From VRUE01 sp036376915 (GTDB taxonomy: Bacteria > Actinomycetota > Thermoleophilia > Solirubrobacterales > 70-9): a stretch of DNA of 64,000 bases. Below, piece by piece: positions 15,712-24,682 of the stretch. The stretch's first letter is position 1. The number at the start of each line of letters is the position of its first letter. The notes under the pieces are model-generated. The model searched no databases. It was given only the letters and a program-made list of their open reading frames with translations, and had not been told where the DNA came from. The stretch is taken from positions 10,833 to 74,832 of the forward strand of contig DASUZK010000100.1 of NCBI GenBank assembly GCA_036376915.1, in the 5' to 3' direction. Made by a program: the position numbers and the translations under genes.

Positions 15712-18700
15712 TCAGGGCGCGACGCTCGTCTCGGTTTCCGGCTCCTGGGCGTGCCTGGCGTCGCGGATCGCGGCGGCCATCGCGAGGACCGCGGCAAGCC
15801 TCGCCTCCGGCTCGTCGGGAACCCGGACCGCGGCGGTCTTCTCGCGCCACTCGTACAACGCCCCCTCGACCTTCTCGGCGAGGACCGCGGCGCCGTCGGA
15901 GTCGAGCTCGACCCCGGTCACGCTGAGACGGCCGCCGCGGAACTCGACGCTGCGCGCGCCCGCCAGGCCCAGTTCGATCCTGGCGCGCTGCAGCGCCAGC
16001 AGGTTCTCGGCCTCGGGCGGCGGCGGCCCGAAGCGATCGTCGAGCTCGTCGCGGATCGCCCGCAGCTCGCCGGGCTCGCGGGCCGCGGCGATGCGGCGGT
16101 GAACGTCGATCTTGGCGGCCTCGAAGGGGATGAAGGCGGCGGGAAGGTAGGCGTCGACGGCGACGTCGAGCCGCACCGGCTCCGGCGCCTCCTCCTCCCC
16201 GGCCGCCTCGCGCGCGATCCCCACCGCCTCGTCGATCATCTGGCAGTAGAGCTCGAAGCCGACCGCGGCGACGTGGCCGGACTGCTCCTCGCCGAGCAGG
16301 TCGCCGGCGCCGCGGATGTCGAGATCGCGCATCGCGATCTTGAAGCCCGAGCCGAGCTCGGTGTGGTCGGCGAGGGTCGAGAGCCTCGCCGCCGCCTCCT
16401 CGCTCAGCGCCTCCGCCGAGGGGTAGAGCAGATAGGCGAAGGCGCGCTCGCGAGAGCGGCCGACCCTGCCGCGGATCTGGTAGGCCTGGGCCAGCCCGAG
16501 CTGGTCGGCGCGCTCGACGATCAGGGTGTTGGCGCTGGGGATGTCGAGCCCGGACTCGATGATCGTCGTCGTCACCAGGCAGTCGGCGTCGCCGCGCAGG
16601 AAGCCGAGCATCGTCTCCTCCAGCCGCGTCTCGTCCATCTGCCCGTGCGCTTCGGCGAAGCGCGCCTTCGGCACCAGGCCACGCAGCCGCTCGACCGTCT
16701 CCGGCAGCGAGTCGATCCGGTTGTGGAGGAAGAAGGACTGGCCGCCGCGCTCCAGCTCGCGCTCGATCGAGTGCCGCACGAGGTCCTCGTCGTAGGGCCC
16801 GACGTAGGTCCGCACCGGGCGGCGGCCCTCGGGCGGCGTCTCGATCGTCGAGATGTCGCGCAGCCCGGCGAGGCTCATCTGCAGCGTGCGCGGGATCGGC
16901 GTCGCCGAGAGCGAGAGAACGTCGACCTTCAGCTTCAGCTGGCGCAGCAGCTCCTTCTGCTTGACCCCGAAGCGCTGCTCCTCGTCGACGATGACGAGGC
17001 CGAGGTCCTTGGCGCGGACATCGCGCGAGAGCAGGCGGTGGGTGCCGATCAGGACGTCGACCTTGCCCGCCTCGAAGCCCGCCAGCACCGCCTTCACCTC
17101 GGCCGGCTTGCGCAGGCGCGAGATCCCCTCGACGACGAAGGGAAGATCGGCGAGGCGCTCGCGGAAGGTGCCGAAGTGCTGCTGGGCGAGGATCGTCGTC
17201 GGCACCAGCATCATCACCTGCTTGCCGTCGGCGGCGGCCTTGACCGCGGCGCGCAGCGCCACCTCGGTCTTGCCGAAGCCGACGTCGCCGCAGACGAGCC
17301 GGTCCATCGGCTGCTCGGCCTCCATGTCGCCCTTGACCGACTCGATCGCTTCCACCTGGTCGGCGGTCTCGCGATAGGGGAAGGCTGCCTCCATCGTCAT
17401 CTGCCACTCGCCATCGGCGCCGAAGGCGTGGCCCTTGCGGGTCCGTCGCTCCGCATACAGGTTGAGCAGCTCGCCGGCGAGGGCCCCGGCCGCCTTGCGG
17501 GCGCGGGCCTTCATGTTCTGCCAGCGCTTGCCGCCGAGGGCGGAGAGCGACGGCTCGCCGCCGGCGCCGACGTAGCGGCTCAGCTTCGCCAGCTGGTCGG
17601 TGGGGACGTAGACCCGGTCCTCGCCCTTGTATTCGAGGTAGAGGTAGTCGCGGGTGACGCCGCCGACCTCGCGCGTCTCGAAGCCGGCGAAGCGGGCGAC
17701 GCCGTGGTCCTCGTGGACGACGTAGTCGCCGACCCGCAGGTCGCTGAAGGCGAGGCGGGTCCGCCCGGCGCCGGGGGCGCGGGCTTCGGCGCGGCGGCGG
17801 CGGTGGACGAGGCGGCGGAAGGGGTAGACGGCGAGGCGCAGCTCGGGGCTGACGAAGCCCTCGCGCATGCGCGCCTCGGCGAAGGTCAGCCCGGGATCGG
17901 GCGAGAGGCGGCCGCCCTCGAGCAGGGCGGCGTCGAGCCGGTCCAGCCCGTAGCGCGCCCGCTCCGCCTCGCCGCGATCGTCGAAGGCGACCACCGTGCG
18001 GTAGCCGGAGCGGACCTGCTTCTCCAGCTCGGCCTCGGCCTCCTTGACGCTGCGGGCCGGCGACTCCGCCCGGGCGGCGCGGAAGGCGTCCTCGTCGTCG
18101 CTGCCGGCGGCCGCGAAGGAGAGCGCGGCGCGCTCGGCGAGCGGCGCCGCGACGTCGACGTAGAGGCGGCTGGCGTCCTCGGCGTGCATCGCGGTCGTCG
18201 CGTCCTCCCAGTGGTCGCGCAGCGCCGGCTCGATCTCCTCGGCCGCGGCGAGGACCACCGCGGCCGAGTCGGGCACCAGGGCCAGCGGGGGGCCGAAGCG
18301 GTCCAGGGGCAGGACCTCGGCCAGGCTCGGCGCCTCGCGGCCCTCCTCCTCGGCCTCCATCGCGGCCAGCTCCGCAAGCTCGCGGTGCTCCGCATCGAGC
18401 TCGGCGGCAGGCGCCAGCTCGACCCGCTCGGCGTCGCCCAGGGAGCGCTGGGTGAAGGTCGAGAACCAGCGCATCGACTCGACCTCGTCGCCGAAGAGCT
18501 CGATCCGCACGGCGCGCTCGACGGTGGCGCCGAAGACGTCGAGGATGCCGCCGCGCACAGCGAACTGACCGCGCTCCTCCACCTGCTCGACGCGTTGGTA
18601 GCCAGCGGCGGCGAGATCGCGGGCGACAGCGCCGAGGTCGATCTCCTCGCCCTGGGAGATCGCGAACCCGGCCGGCCGCAGGGCGGCGTCGGGGACGGCC

Positions 18701-19104
18701 TCGGCCAAGGCGGTGGCGCCGGCGACGACGACCGCATCCTCCTCCCTCCCCAGGGCGTCGAGCGCGTCGATCCGCAGCCCGACCAGGTGCGGCGGCGGCG
18801 TCACGTGCGAGGCGAAGCCGGTGCCGCGCGAGGGGTAGAGGCGGACCCGTCGGGGGGTCAGATATGCGTGCAGGTCCGCGGCGAGGTCGCGGGCGGAGCG
18901 GTCATCGGCAGCGACCAGCAGCGCCGGGCGGCCAGCAAGGCCGCGATCGTCCTCGAGCAGCGCCGCGAGGAGCAGCGGCCGCAGCATCGCCGAGACCGGC
19001 ACCTCGACCTTCTCCCCGCCCGAAACGGCCTCGCGCACGCGGCCGGTGAGCGCGTGGACGCGCTCGTTCTCGGCGGCGATCTCTATGAGCGGGCGAAGGG
19101 ACAT
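15712..19104 (-). CDS. mfd: transcription-repair coupling factor
   Basis: About 1130 residues. Mfd pushes stalled RNA polymerase off damaged DNA and recruits UvrA for nucleotide excision repair. In order: a UvrB-homology N-terminal region, the CarD-like RNA-polymerase-interacting domain near 450-500 (RVGDYVVHEDHGVARF), RecG-like translocase motifs (Walker A GDVGFGKTE near 605, DEEQ box near 705, SATPIPRTL), and the C-terminal TRCF domain that contacts UvrA. The ATG at 19104 (MSLRPL) was chosen because family similarity begins there; the frame stays open far upstream but is covered by the divergent FAH-family gene. Confidence 0.95.
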   Translation of the reverse strand: MSLRPLIEIAAENERVHALTGRVREAVSGGEKVEVPVSAMLRPLLLAALLEDDRGLAGRPALLVAADDRSARDLAADLHAYLTPRRVRLYPSRGTGFASHVTPPPHLVGLRIDALDALGREEDAVVVAGATALAEAVPDAALRPAGFAISQGEEIDLGAVARDLAAAGYQRVEQVEERGQFAVRGGILDVFGATVERAVRIELFGDEVESMRWFSTFTQRSLGDAERVELAPAAELDAEHRELAELAAMEAEEEGREAPSLAEVLPLDRFGPPLALVPDSAAVVLAAAEEIEPALRDHWEDATTAMHAEDASRLYVDVAAPLAERAALSFAAAGSDDEDAFRAARAESPARSVKEAEAELEKQVRSGYRTVVAFDDRGEAERARYGLDRLDAALLEGGRLSPDPGLTFAEARMREGFVSPELRLAVYPFRRLVHRRRRAEARAPGAGRTRLAFSDLRVGDYVVHEDHGVARFAGFETREVGGVTRDYLYLEYKGEDRVYVPTDQLAKLSRYVGAGGEPSLSALGGKRWQNMKARARKAAGALAGELLNLYAERRTRKGHAFGADGEWQMTMEAAFPYRETADQVEAIESVKGDMEAEQPMDRLVCGDVGFGKTEVALRAAVKAAADGKQVMMLVPTTILAQQHFGTFRERLADLPFVVEGISRLRKPAEVKAVLAGFEAGKVDVLIGTHRLLSRDVRAKDLGLVIVDEEQRFGVKQKELLRQLKLKVDVLSLSATPIPRTLQMSLAGLRDISTIETPPEGRRPVRTYVGPYDEDLVRHSIERELERGGQSFFLHNRIDSLPETVERLRGLVPKARFAEAHGQMDETRLEETMLGFLRGDADCLVTTTIIESGLDIPSANTLIVERADQLGLAQAYQIRGRVGRSRERAFAYLLYPSAEALSEEAAARLSTLADHTELGSGFKIAMRDLDIRGAGDLLGEEQSGHVAAVGFELYCQMIDEAVGIAREAAGEEEAPEPVRLDVAVDAYLPAAFIPFEAAKIDVHRRIAAAREPGELRAIRDELDDRFGPPPPEAENLLALQRARIELGLAGARSVEFRGGRLSVTGVELDSDGAAVLAEKVEGALYEWREKTAAVRVPDEPEARLAAVLAMAAAIRDARHAQEPETETSVAP

Positions 19105-20070
19105 CGGGCGGAACTCGCCATAATCGCAGCCGGTCTGAAGCTGCGGAACACACCCCAGGGAGTCATCGTCGAGGACCCGGAGCACGGGCGCTGGGTCCAG
19201 CTGCCCGCCGAGCACGACATGCTCGGCCTGCTCGCCGGCGGCGAGGGGGTCCGCCTGGAGGTCCAGCGCCTGATCGAAGCCGACGATGCCACCGTCGCCG
19301 ACCCGGCCACGGCCGGACTCCCCTTCGCGGCCCGCTCGCTGCGCGCCTTCAGCCTCTGGCCCGCCCACTACGAGGGCTCCGCCCGGGTGCTGGTCAAGCG
19401 CTTCTTCCCGGCGCCGGTGCAGCGGGCGGCGGCGGCGTACGAGCGGGTCACGCGCCGGACCTTCCCCCCGTTCAAGCCGAACAAGCGCTTCTACGAGGTC
19501 CCCGCCTTCTACGTCGGCAATCACGCCGCGATGCTGGCCGACGGCGAGGAGATGCCCTGGCCCTCGCACACCGACTATCTCGACTTCGAGCTGGAGCTCG
19601 CCTTCGTGCTCGCCCGCCCGCTCGAGGACCCGAGCCCGGCGGAGGCACGCGAGGCGATCGGGGGCTGGCTCGTGCTCAACGACTGGAGCGCCCGCGAGGT
19701 GCAGGCGGAGGAGGTCCGCCACGGCGTGTTCGGCCCGGCGGTGAAGTCGAAGACCTTCGCCAACTCGATCGGGTGCGACGTGCTCGGCGCCGAGGAGATG
19801 CCCGATTGGACCGCGGCCCGCGGCCGGGTGCGCGTCGACGGCGAGGTCTGGTGCGAAGGCGGCACCGCCGGGCCGGTCCACGACATCGGCGAGATGCTCG
19901 CCTACGCCGCGGCCGGCGAGCGGCTCGAGCCTGGCGACGTGATCTCGACCGGGACTATGCCCGGCTGCTGCGGGCTCGAGCTCGACCGCTGGATCCAGCC
20001 CGGACAGGCGATCGAGCTGGAGATCGACGGGATCGGCACGCTCTCGAACCGGATCGGGCCGAAGCGATGA
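19054..20070 (+). CDS. fumarylacetoacetate hydrolase (FAH) family protein
   Basis: Up to 338 residues. The C-terminal two thirds are a clear FAH/HpaG-fold domain with the metal-binding acidic cluster DYLDFELELAFVL, LNDWSAREVQ, and the late GDVISTGT block. Family members hydrolyse C-C bonds of acylpyruvates or isomerise related diacids in aromatic catabolism; the substrate here is unknown. The start is uncertain. GTG at 19054 has GGTGAG upstream and includes a plausible FAH N-terminal segment, but overlaps the 5' end of mfd by 51 bp head to head. The next in-frame ATG (19219) avoids this overlap and shortens the protein to 283 residues. Confidence 0.82.
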   Translation: MDALVLGGDLYERAKGHRAELAIIAAGLKLRNTPQGVIVEDPEHGRWVQLPAEHDMLGLLAGGEGVRLEVQRLIEADDATVADPATAGLPFAARSLRAFSLWPAHYEGSARVLVKRFFPAPVQRAAAAYERVTRRTFPPFKPNKRFYEVPAFYVGNHAAMLADGEEMPWPSHTDYLDFELELAFVLARPLEDPSPAEAREAIGGWLVLNDWSAREVQAEEVRHGVFGPAVKSKTFANSIGCDVLGAEEMPDWTAARGRVRVDGEVWCEGGTAGPVHDIGEMLAYAAAGERLEPGDVISTGTMPGCCGLELDRWIQPGQAIELEIDGIGTLSNRIGPKR

Positions 20071-20585
20071 GGAAGCTGCTCGCTGCCGGCTCGGCGCTGG
20101 GCCTGCTCGCCCACAATGCCTTCGAGACCCGCGCCGGGGTCGGGCTGGTCTTCGAGCCCTTCATCGGCCGCCGCGGCGCGTACGCCCTTTGGGGCGGCTA
20201 CTTCCCGCTGATGCTCGCCGCCGCCCTGCGCGAGGGCGGAATGGCGCGGCGGCTGACCGCCTTCAGCGCCGGGATCGGAGTGGCGGGGGTCGCGGTCCAC
20301 TTCAAGGCGTGGCCCTGGTCGCTTCACGGCGGGCTGCCGATGCTCGACGAAGCCGAGGGCCTGAGCGAGGATCAGCTTCCCGCCTACAACGCGGTGCTTT
20401 GGTTCTGGCTCGTCTGCAGCGCCCTCAGCCTGCCCGCCGCCAACCGACCCGGGTCGCGCCGCTTCGCCCTCGCCGGCCTGCTCAACTTCCCGATCCTGCT
20501 GGCCTCCGCCCGTCATCACTTCGAGTGGGCCCGCGAGCAGGCCGAGCTGCAGCCTGAGCGCTGGAGCCCGGCCCTGCGCAAATAG
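20067..20585 (+). CDS. hypothetical polytopic membrane protein
   Basis: 172 residues with about four hydrophobic helices (around 5-22, 33-57, 70-90, 112-130) and a charged C-terminus ending in a Glu/Gln-rich segment. The ATG overlaps the stop of the FAH-family gene by 4 bp (ATGA), so the two are translationally coupled. I do not recognise the family. Confidence 0.7.
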   Translation: MRKLLAAGSALGLLAHNAFETRAGVGLVFEPFIGRRGAYALWGGYFPLMLAAALREGGMARRLTAFSAGIGVAGVAVHFKAWPWSLHGGLPMLDEAEGLSEDQLPAYNAVLWFWLVCSALSLPAANRPGSRRFALAGLLNFPILLASARHHFEWAREQAELQPERWSPALRK

Positions 20586-20613
20586 CCGCCGATGGGCCTG
20601 AAACACGCCTCAT

Positions 20614-21468
20614 ATGGACGGTTTTAGTCCCGTCGGCGGAGGAAAGGGGGTTTTGTCGCTCACGTTCGACAATCTGGGGGAGGCGGCGGAACTGGAGATG
20701 GGGGCACTGGCCGCGGACGCACCGCTGGGCGGCCACTTCACCGCGACCGAGGTGGTGCCGGCGCTGCTCGACCGGCTCGCGGAGCGGGAGCTGGCGGCGA
20801 CCTTCTTCGTCGAGGGGCTGAACGCGGAGCTCTACCCGGACCTGCTGCGCGAGATCGACGCGAGCGGCCACGAGGTGGCCTACCACGCCTGGCGCCACGA
20901 GCAATGGGACGGGATGAGCGCCGCCGGACAGGCCGAGAATCTGGCGCGGGGCGTTTCCGCCTTCGAACGGATTGGGCTCGATATCTCCGGCCTGCGCCCG
21001 CCCGGCGGCCGCCTCGGCCCCGGCGGCACGGCGGTCCTGCGCGATGCCGGCCTGCGCTACTGCTCCCCAGCCGGTGCCGGAGCCAGCGAGGACGGGGGCA
21101 TCGCCCTGCTCCCCTTCCAGTGGCGGCATGTAGACGCCAGCTGCGTGCTGCCGCCGCTCGCCGGCGCGCGCGAGCAGATGACCGGCTCGCCCGACCCGGT
21201 GGAGCCGGCGGCCTTCGTCGCATCCCTGGAAGCGGCGATCGAAGAGCTGGCTACGGCGGGTGGCTTCATGGCGATCGTCCTCCACCCCTTCATGCTCAGC
21301 TGGCTCGGCGATGAAAACCTCGCCGCCCTACTCGACCGGATCGCGGCTGCAGCCAACCATGGTGAACTCCGGGCACCCCGCTGCGACGAGGTCGCCAGCC
21401 ACGTGCTCGCGCACCCCGGCCGGTTCGCGGGTGGCACCGTGCTCGATACGAGCAGCTGGGCCCAGTAG
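20614..21468 (+). CDS. polysaccharide deacetylase (NodB-homology) family protein
   Basis: 284 residues with a carbohydrate esterase 4/NodB fold: motif 1 LTFDN (D19, N20), motif 2 HAWRH (H91 and H95), motif 3 LRPPGG, and a late LHPF. No signal peptide is seen, so it probably works in the cytoplasm on a small amide, as the PuuE-type allantoinases of this superfamily do, rather than on cell-wall glycans. The usual second aspartate of TFDD (a metal ligand) is Asn here, so activity or metal use may differ. It follows the membrane-protein gene by 28 bp on the same strand and precedes a GMC oxidoreductase by 21 bp. Confidence 0.82.
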   Translation: MDGFSPVGGGKGVLSLTFDNLGEAAELEMGALAADAPLGGHFTATEVVPALLDRLAERELAATFFVEGLNAELYPDLLREIDASGHEVAYHAWRHEQWDGMSAAGQAENLARGVSAFERIGLDISGLRPPGGRLGPGGTAVLRDAGLRYCSPAGAGASEDGGIALLPFQWRHVDASCVLPPLAGAREQMTGSPDPVEPAAFVASLEAAIEELATAGGFMAIVLHPFMLSWLGDENLAALLDRIAAAANHGELRAPRCDEVASHVLAHPGRFAGGTVLDTSSWAQ

Positions 21469-21489
21469 ACAACCGTAGTATCTGCCGGT

Positions 21490-23325
21490 ATGTCCGCGCT
21501 GGGAGACGTGGCGGCGGCGATCCTGCCGCCCGAGGCCGGGGGACCCGATCCCGAGCGGGTGGCGAGCGTCGCCCGGCGGATGATCGACCGGATGCCCGCC
21601 GTCTCGCAGGCGGGGCTTGGGACAGCCCTGGTCGGGCTCGAGGCCTTTTCGCTGGCTCGCACCGGGCGCAGGTTTGGAGCCGTCCCGCCCGAGCGGCGCG
21701 AAGCGCTGCTGGGGGAGATTGCGCACCTCGGCGGCGCGCCCGCGCTCGACGCGGTCAAGTCGATCGTGCTGCTCGCCCACGGCGCCGACGCCTTCGCGGG
21801 GGAGATCGCGACGGTGGGCTCCCGTTACGAGCCCTCGCGGCCCGACGGCGCGATGAACCTCACCCCCGCTGCGGAGTGGCCGTCGGCGAGCCGCTGCGAC
21901 GCGATCGTGATCGGCTCCGGGGCCGGCGGCGCCTTCGCCGCCCGGGCGCTGGCCCGGGCCGGGCTCGACACGGTGATCGTCGAGGAAGGCGAACGCTGGA
22001 CCGTGGACCGCATCCGCAGCTCCCACCCGCTCGACCGCTTCGCCTCGATCTACCGCGACGGCGGCACGACGATGGCGTTCGGCAACCCACCGATCGCCCT
22101 GCCGCTGGGGCGCGCCGTCGGGGGCACGACCGTGATCAACTCAGGCACCTGCTACCGCCCTCCCGCGCCGGTGGCGAGGGACTGGTTCGAGAAGCACGGC
22201 CTGGCGCTCGCCAATCCCGAGCTGCTCGGCCCCACGATCGCCGACGTCGAAGCGACGATCGGTGTCGCGGCCGCGCCGATGGAGGTCCTGGGGCGCAACG
22301 GCGAGCTCTCACTGGAGGGCGCTGCGGCTCTCGACTGGCAGAGCGCGCCGCTGCGGCGCAACGCGCCGGGCTGTCGGGGCTCCTGCCAGTGCGCGATCGG
22401 CTGCCCCAACAACGCCAAGGGCGGCGTCCACCTGAACGCGCTGCCGCAGGCCTGCGAGGCGGGGGCGCGGATCGTCTCGGGTCTCCACGTGACGGAGGTG
22501 CTGGTCGGAGGCGGGCGTGCCGTGGGCGTGGCCGGGCGAGGCGCCGACGGAGACGAGGTACGCATCTCCGCACGACTCGTGGTCGTCGCCGCCGGCGCGA
22601 TCCCGACCCCCCCGTTGCTGCGGCGCAGCGGTCTCGGGCGGCACCCGAGGATGGGCAGAAACCTCTCGATCCACCCCGCGACCGGGATCACCGCAAGCTT
22701 CGAGGAAGAGGTGATCCCCTGGCGGGGAGTGATGCAGAGCGTCGGCATCGAGGAGCTGCACGAACGCGAGGGGATTCTGCTCGAGGCCACCTCGAACCCG
22801 CCGGGGATGGGCGCCATCTCGGCTCCCGGCTACGGCACGCACCTGCTGGGGCGTCTCGACCGCGCCGCCAATACGGCGACGCTCGGCGCGATGATCGCCG
22901 ACGCGCCCTCGGGCCGGGTCTTCGGCACCCGGGCGCCGGTCGTCTCCTACCGCCTCGCACAGGCCGATGAGCGTCGCCTGGCCACAGCCGTCGGGGCGAT
23001 GGCGCGGGTGATGCTCGCCGCCGGTGCCAAAGACGTCGAACTCGGCGGCGGAGCGCCCGCGGTGCGGGACGAGTCGGAGATCGAGGCGGCGGTGGAGCGG
23101 CTCGACGTGCGCCGCCTGCGCCTCGCCGCCTTTCACCCGACGGGCACGGCCGCCGCCGGCTCAGACCCCTCGCGCCATCCCGTCGACCCCGAAGGCCGCC
23201 TGCGCGGCGTCGATGGCGTTTGGGTCGCCGACGGCTCGGTCCTGCCCAGCTGCCCGGGCGTCAACCCCCAGATCTCGATCATGGCGGTTGCAGCCGGGGT
23301 GGGCGAGGCGGCGGCGAAGGCCTAG
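21490..23325 (+). CDS. GMC-family FAD-dependent oxidoreductase (long-chain alcohol/sterol oxidase-like)
   Basis: 611 residues. After about 135 residues of a helical N-terminal extension comes the FAD-binding Rossmann motif IGSGAGGAFAARALARAG. It continues with the GMC substrate region carrying a cysteine-rich CRGSCQCAIGCPNNAKGG block (residues about 298-315), typical of the long-chain fatty alcohol oxidase/cholesterol oxidase-like branch. The C-terminal HPTGTA and CPGVNPQISIMA blocks hold the catalytic-site histidine/asparagine. It should oxidise a hydrophobic alcohol to a carbonyl. The helical extension resembles the gluconate-dehydrogenase subunit 3-like or alcohol-oxidase N-terminal region. 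Its stop overlaps the convergent enoyl-CoA hydratase gene by 4 bp. Confidence 0.88.
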   Translation: MSALGDVAAAILPPEAGGPDPERVASVARRMIDRMPAVSQAGLGTALVGLEAFSLARTGRRFGAVPPERREALLGEIAHLGGAPALDAVKSIVLLAHGADAFAGEIATVGSRYEPSRPDGAMNLTPAAEWPSASRCDAIVIGSGAGGAFAARALARAGLDTVIVEEGERWTVDRIRSSHPLDRFASIYRDGGTTMAFGNPPIALPLGRAVGGTTVINSGTCYRPPAPVARDWFEKHGLALANPELLGPTIADVEATIGVAAAPMEVLGRNGELSLEGAAALDWQSAPLRRNAPGCRGSCQCAIGCPNNAKGGVHLNALPQACEAGARIVSGLHVTEVLVGGGRAVGVAGRGADGDEVRISARLVVVAAGAIPTPPLLRRSGLGRHPRMGRNLSIHPATGITASFEEEVIPWRGVMQSVGIEELHEREGILLEATSNPPGMGAISAPGYGTHLLGRLDRAANTATLGAMIADAPSGRVFGTRAPVVSYRLAQADERRLATAVGAMARVMLAAGAKDVELGGGAPAVRDESEIEAAVERLDVRRLRLAAFHPTGTAAAGSDPSRHPVDPEGRLRGVDGVWVADGSVLPSCPGVNPQISIMAVAAGVGEAAAKA

Positions 23326-24068
23326 GAAGGGGACGATCGGGGCCGGTGAGGCAAGCCTGGCCCCGTCCGCTGCCACTCGACCTGACCGACGCCCTCGTTG
23401 GCAGAGCGGCCGACGACGTCATCCCACTCGTGCAGCATCGCCTTCAGCCGGGCGACCGCCTCTGGCGGGTGTGCGGCGACCTCGGCGGCGAGGGCGAGGG
23501 CAGCCTCCTCGGTGCTCGCAGCCGGCGCGACGCGGTTGACCAGGCCGAGGCGGAGCGCTTCGTCGGCGCCAACCGTGCGCGAGGTGAGCAGCAGGTACTT
23601 GGCAGCGGCCAGGCCGCAGAGGGTGACCAGGCGCGCCGGTCCGACCGGCACCCCGAGCGCGGCGCCGGGGAAGCGCATGCGCAGGTTGGATCCCCCGACG
23701 CGCATGTCGCAGGCGACGGCGATCTCGGCCCCACCGCCGACGACGTCGCCGTGACAGGCGGCGATCGTCGGCTTGGGGAAGGCGACGACGGCGTCGTAGA
23801 GGTCGGCGAAGAGCTGCATGCGGCGGACCTTGCCCTCCTCGTCGAGCTCCTCCTTGACGTCGGCGCCGGCGGAGAGGCCCATGTGATCGGAGGAGCTGAT
23901 CGCGAGCACGCGCACGGCCTCGTCGGCGCGGGCGACCGCGAGGTGCTCGAGCATCTCGACCAGCATTTGGGTGTCGATCGCGTTGCGCGACTCCGGCCGC
24001 ACCAGACGCAGCACCGCCACCCCCTGCTCGTCCGCCTCGTAGCTCGTCACCTCGGTCGGGGCGCTCAC
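23322..24068 (-). CDS. enoyl-CoA hydratase/isomerase family protein
   Basis: 248 residues of the crotonase fold, used for reactions on acyl-CoA thioesters such as fatty-acid beta-oxidation. Oxyanion-hole segments are LSAGADVKEE (about 64-73) and CHGDVVGGGAEIAVACDMRVG (about 105-125). Glutamate at the classical hydratase position is replaced or shifted in GGGAEIAV, so hydratase, isomerase or another crotonase activity remains open. It lies upstream of, and overlaps by 4 bp with, the pth stop region on the same strand direction, and is convergent with the GMC oxidoreductase gene. Confidence 0.85.
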   Translation of the reverse strand: MSAPTEVTSYEADEQGVAVLRLVRPESRNAIDTQMLVEMLEHLAVARADEAVRVLAISSSDHMGLSAGADVKEELDEEGKVRRMQLFADLYDAVVAFPKPTIAACHGDVVGGGAEIAVACDMRVGGSNLRMRFPGAALGVPVGPARLVTLCGLAAAKYLLLTSRTVGADEALRLGLVNRVAPAASTEEAALALAAEVAAHPPEAVARLKAMLHEWDDVVGRSANEGVGQVEWQRTGPGLPHRPRSSPS

Positions 24069-24679
24069 GGCGTGGAATCTATTTCGTCCAGGCTCTCGAC
24101 CAGACGCTCGGTCTCGGCGGCGGCGCTCTCGATCAGCGCGGCAACCTCCTCGCGCGGCTCGCGAAAGCGGCCGAGGACGTAGGCGGAGACCACCTCGGGG
24201 TCGGTCGAGTCGGGCCGCCCCACGCCCACCCGCACGCGCCAGAACTCGGCGTCGCCGAAACCCCGCTTGAGGCTCTTGAGGCCGTTGTGGCCTGCCAGCC
24301 CCCCGCCCTGGCGCACCTGGACCTCGCCGAAGGGGAGGTCGATCTCGTCGTGGAGGACCACGACCCGGTCCAGCGGCGCCTTCAGCGCGCCGCGCGCGGG
24401 CCCGGCCGAGTCGCCGGCGGCGTTCATGAACGTCTGCGGCAGCAGGATCGCCACCCTCGGGCCGCCTGGGCCCGAGCGGCCTTCGGCGATCAAGCCGCCG
24501 AACTTCTTCTTTGCCCGCGGTAGGTCCCAGCGGCGGGAGAGCTCAGCGGCGACCTCGAAGCCGACGTTGTGGCGCGTCGCCTCGTACTGGCGGCCGGGGT
24601 TGCCGAGGCCGACGATCAGGATGCGGTCGCCCTGCTGCTCGACCTCGCCGCGTTCGGCCCGGCGGCGGAAGAGGGACAG
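24065..24679 (-). CDS. pth: peptidyl-tRNA hydrolase, probable CTG start
   Basis: About 204 residues. The enzyme frees tRNA from stalled peptidyl-tRNA in the cytoplasm. Visible are VGLGNPGRQYEATRHNVGF with the catalytic histidine, LLPQTFMNAAG, LHDEIDLPFG with the catalytic aspartate, and GGGLAGHNGLKSL. The first in-frame ATG (24493) would delete the catalytic histidine region, and no ATG, GTG or TTG exists between it and the in-frame stop that ends at 24683. The only plausible start is CTG at 24679, giving MSLFRRRAER followed by the conserved block, with GAGGGG seven bases upstream inside the end of rplY. The gene directly follows rplY, the standard actinobacterial order. Confidence 0.9.
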   Translation of the reverse strand: MSLFRRRAERGEVEQQGDRILIVGLGNPGRQYEATRHNVGFEVAAELSRRWDLPRAKKKFGGLIAEGRSGPGGPRVAILLPQTFMNAAGDSAGPARGALKAPLDRVVVLHDEIDLPFGEVQVRQGGGLAGHNGLKSLKRGFGDAEFWRVRVGVGRPDSTDPEVVSAYVLGRFREPREEVAALIESAAAETERLVESLDEIDSTP

Positions 24680-24682
24680 GGG

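Noticed and set aside
15454..19054. Very long open frame on the plus strand opposite mfd and the foldase gene
   Set aside because: It is the mirror of GC-rich minus-strand coding DNA: Arg/Leu/Asp/Gly-rich, no recognisable motif and wrong third-position pattern. Only the last part (from about 19054) is a real gene.
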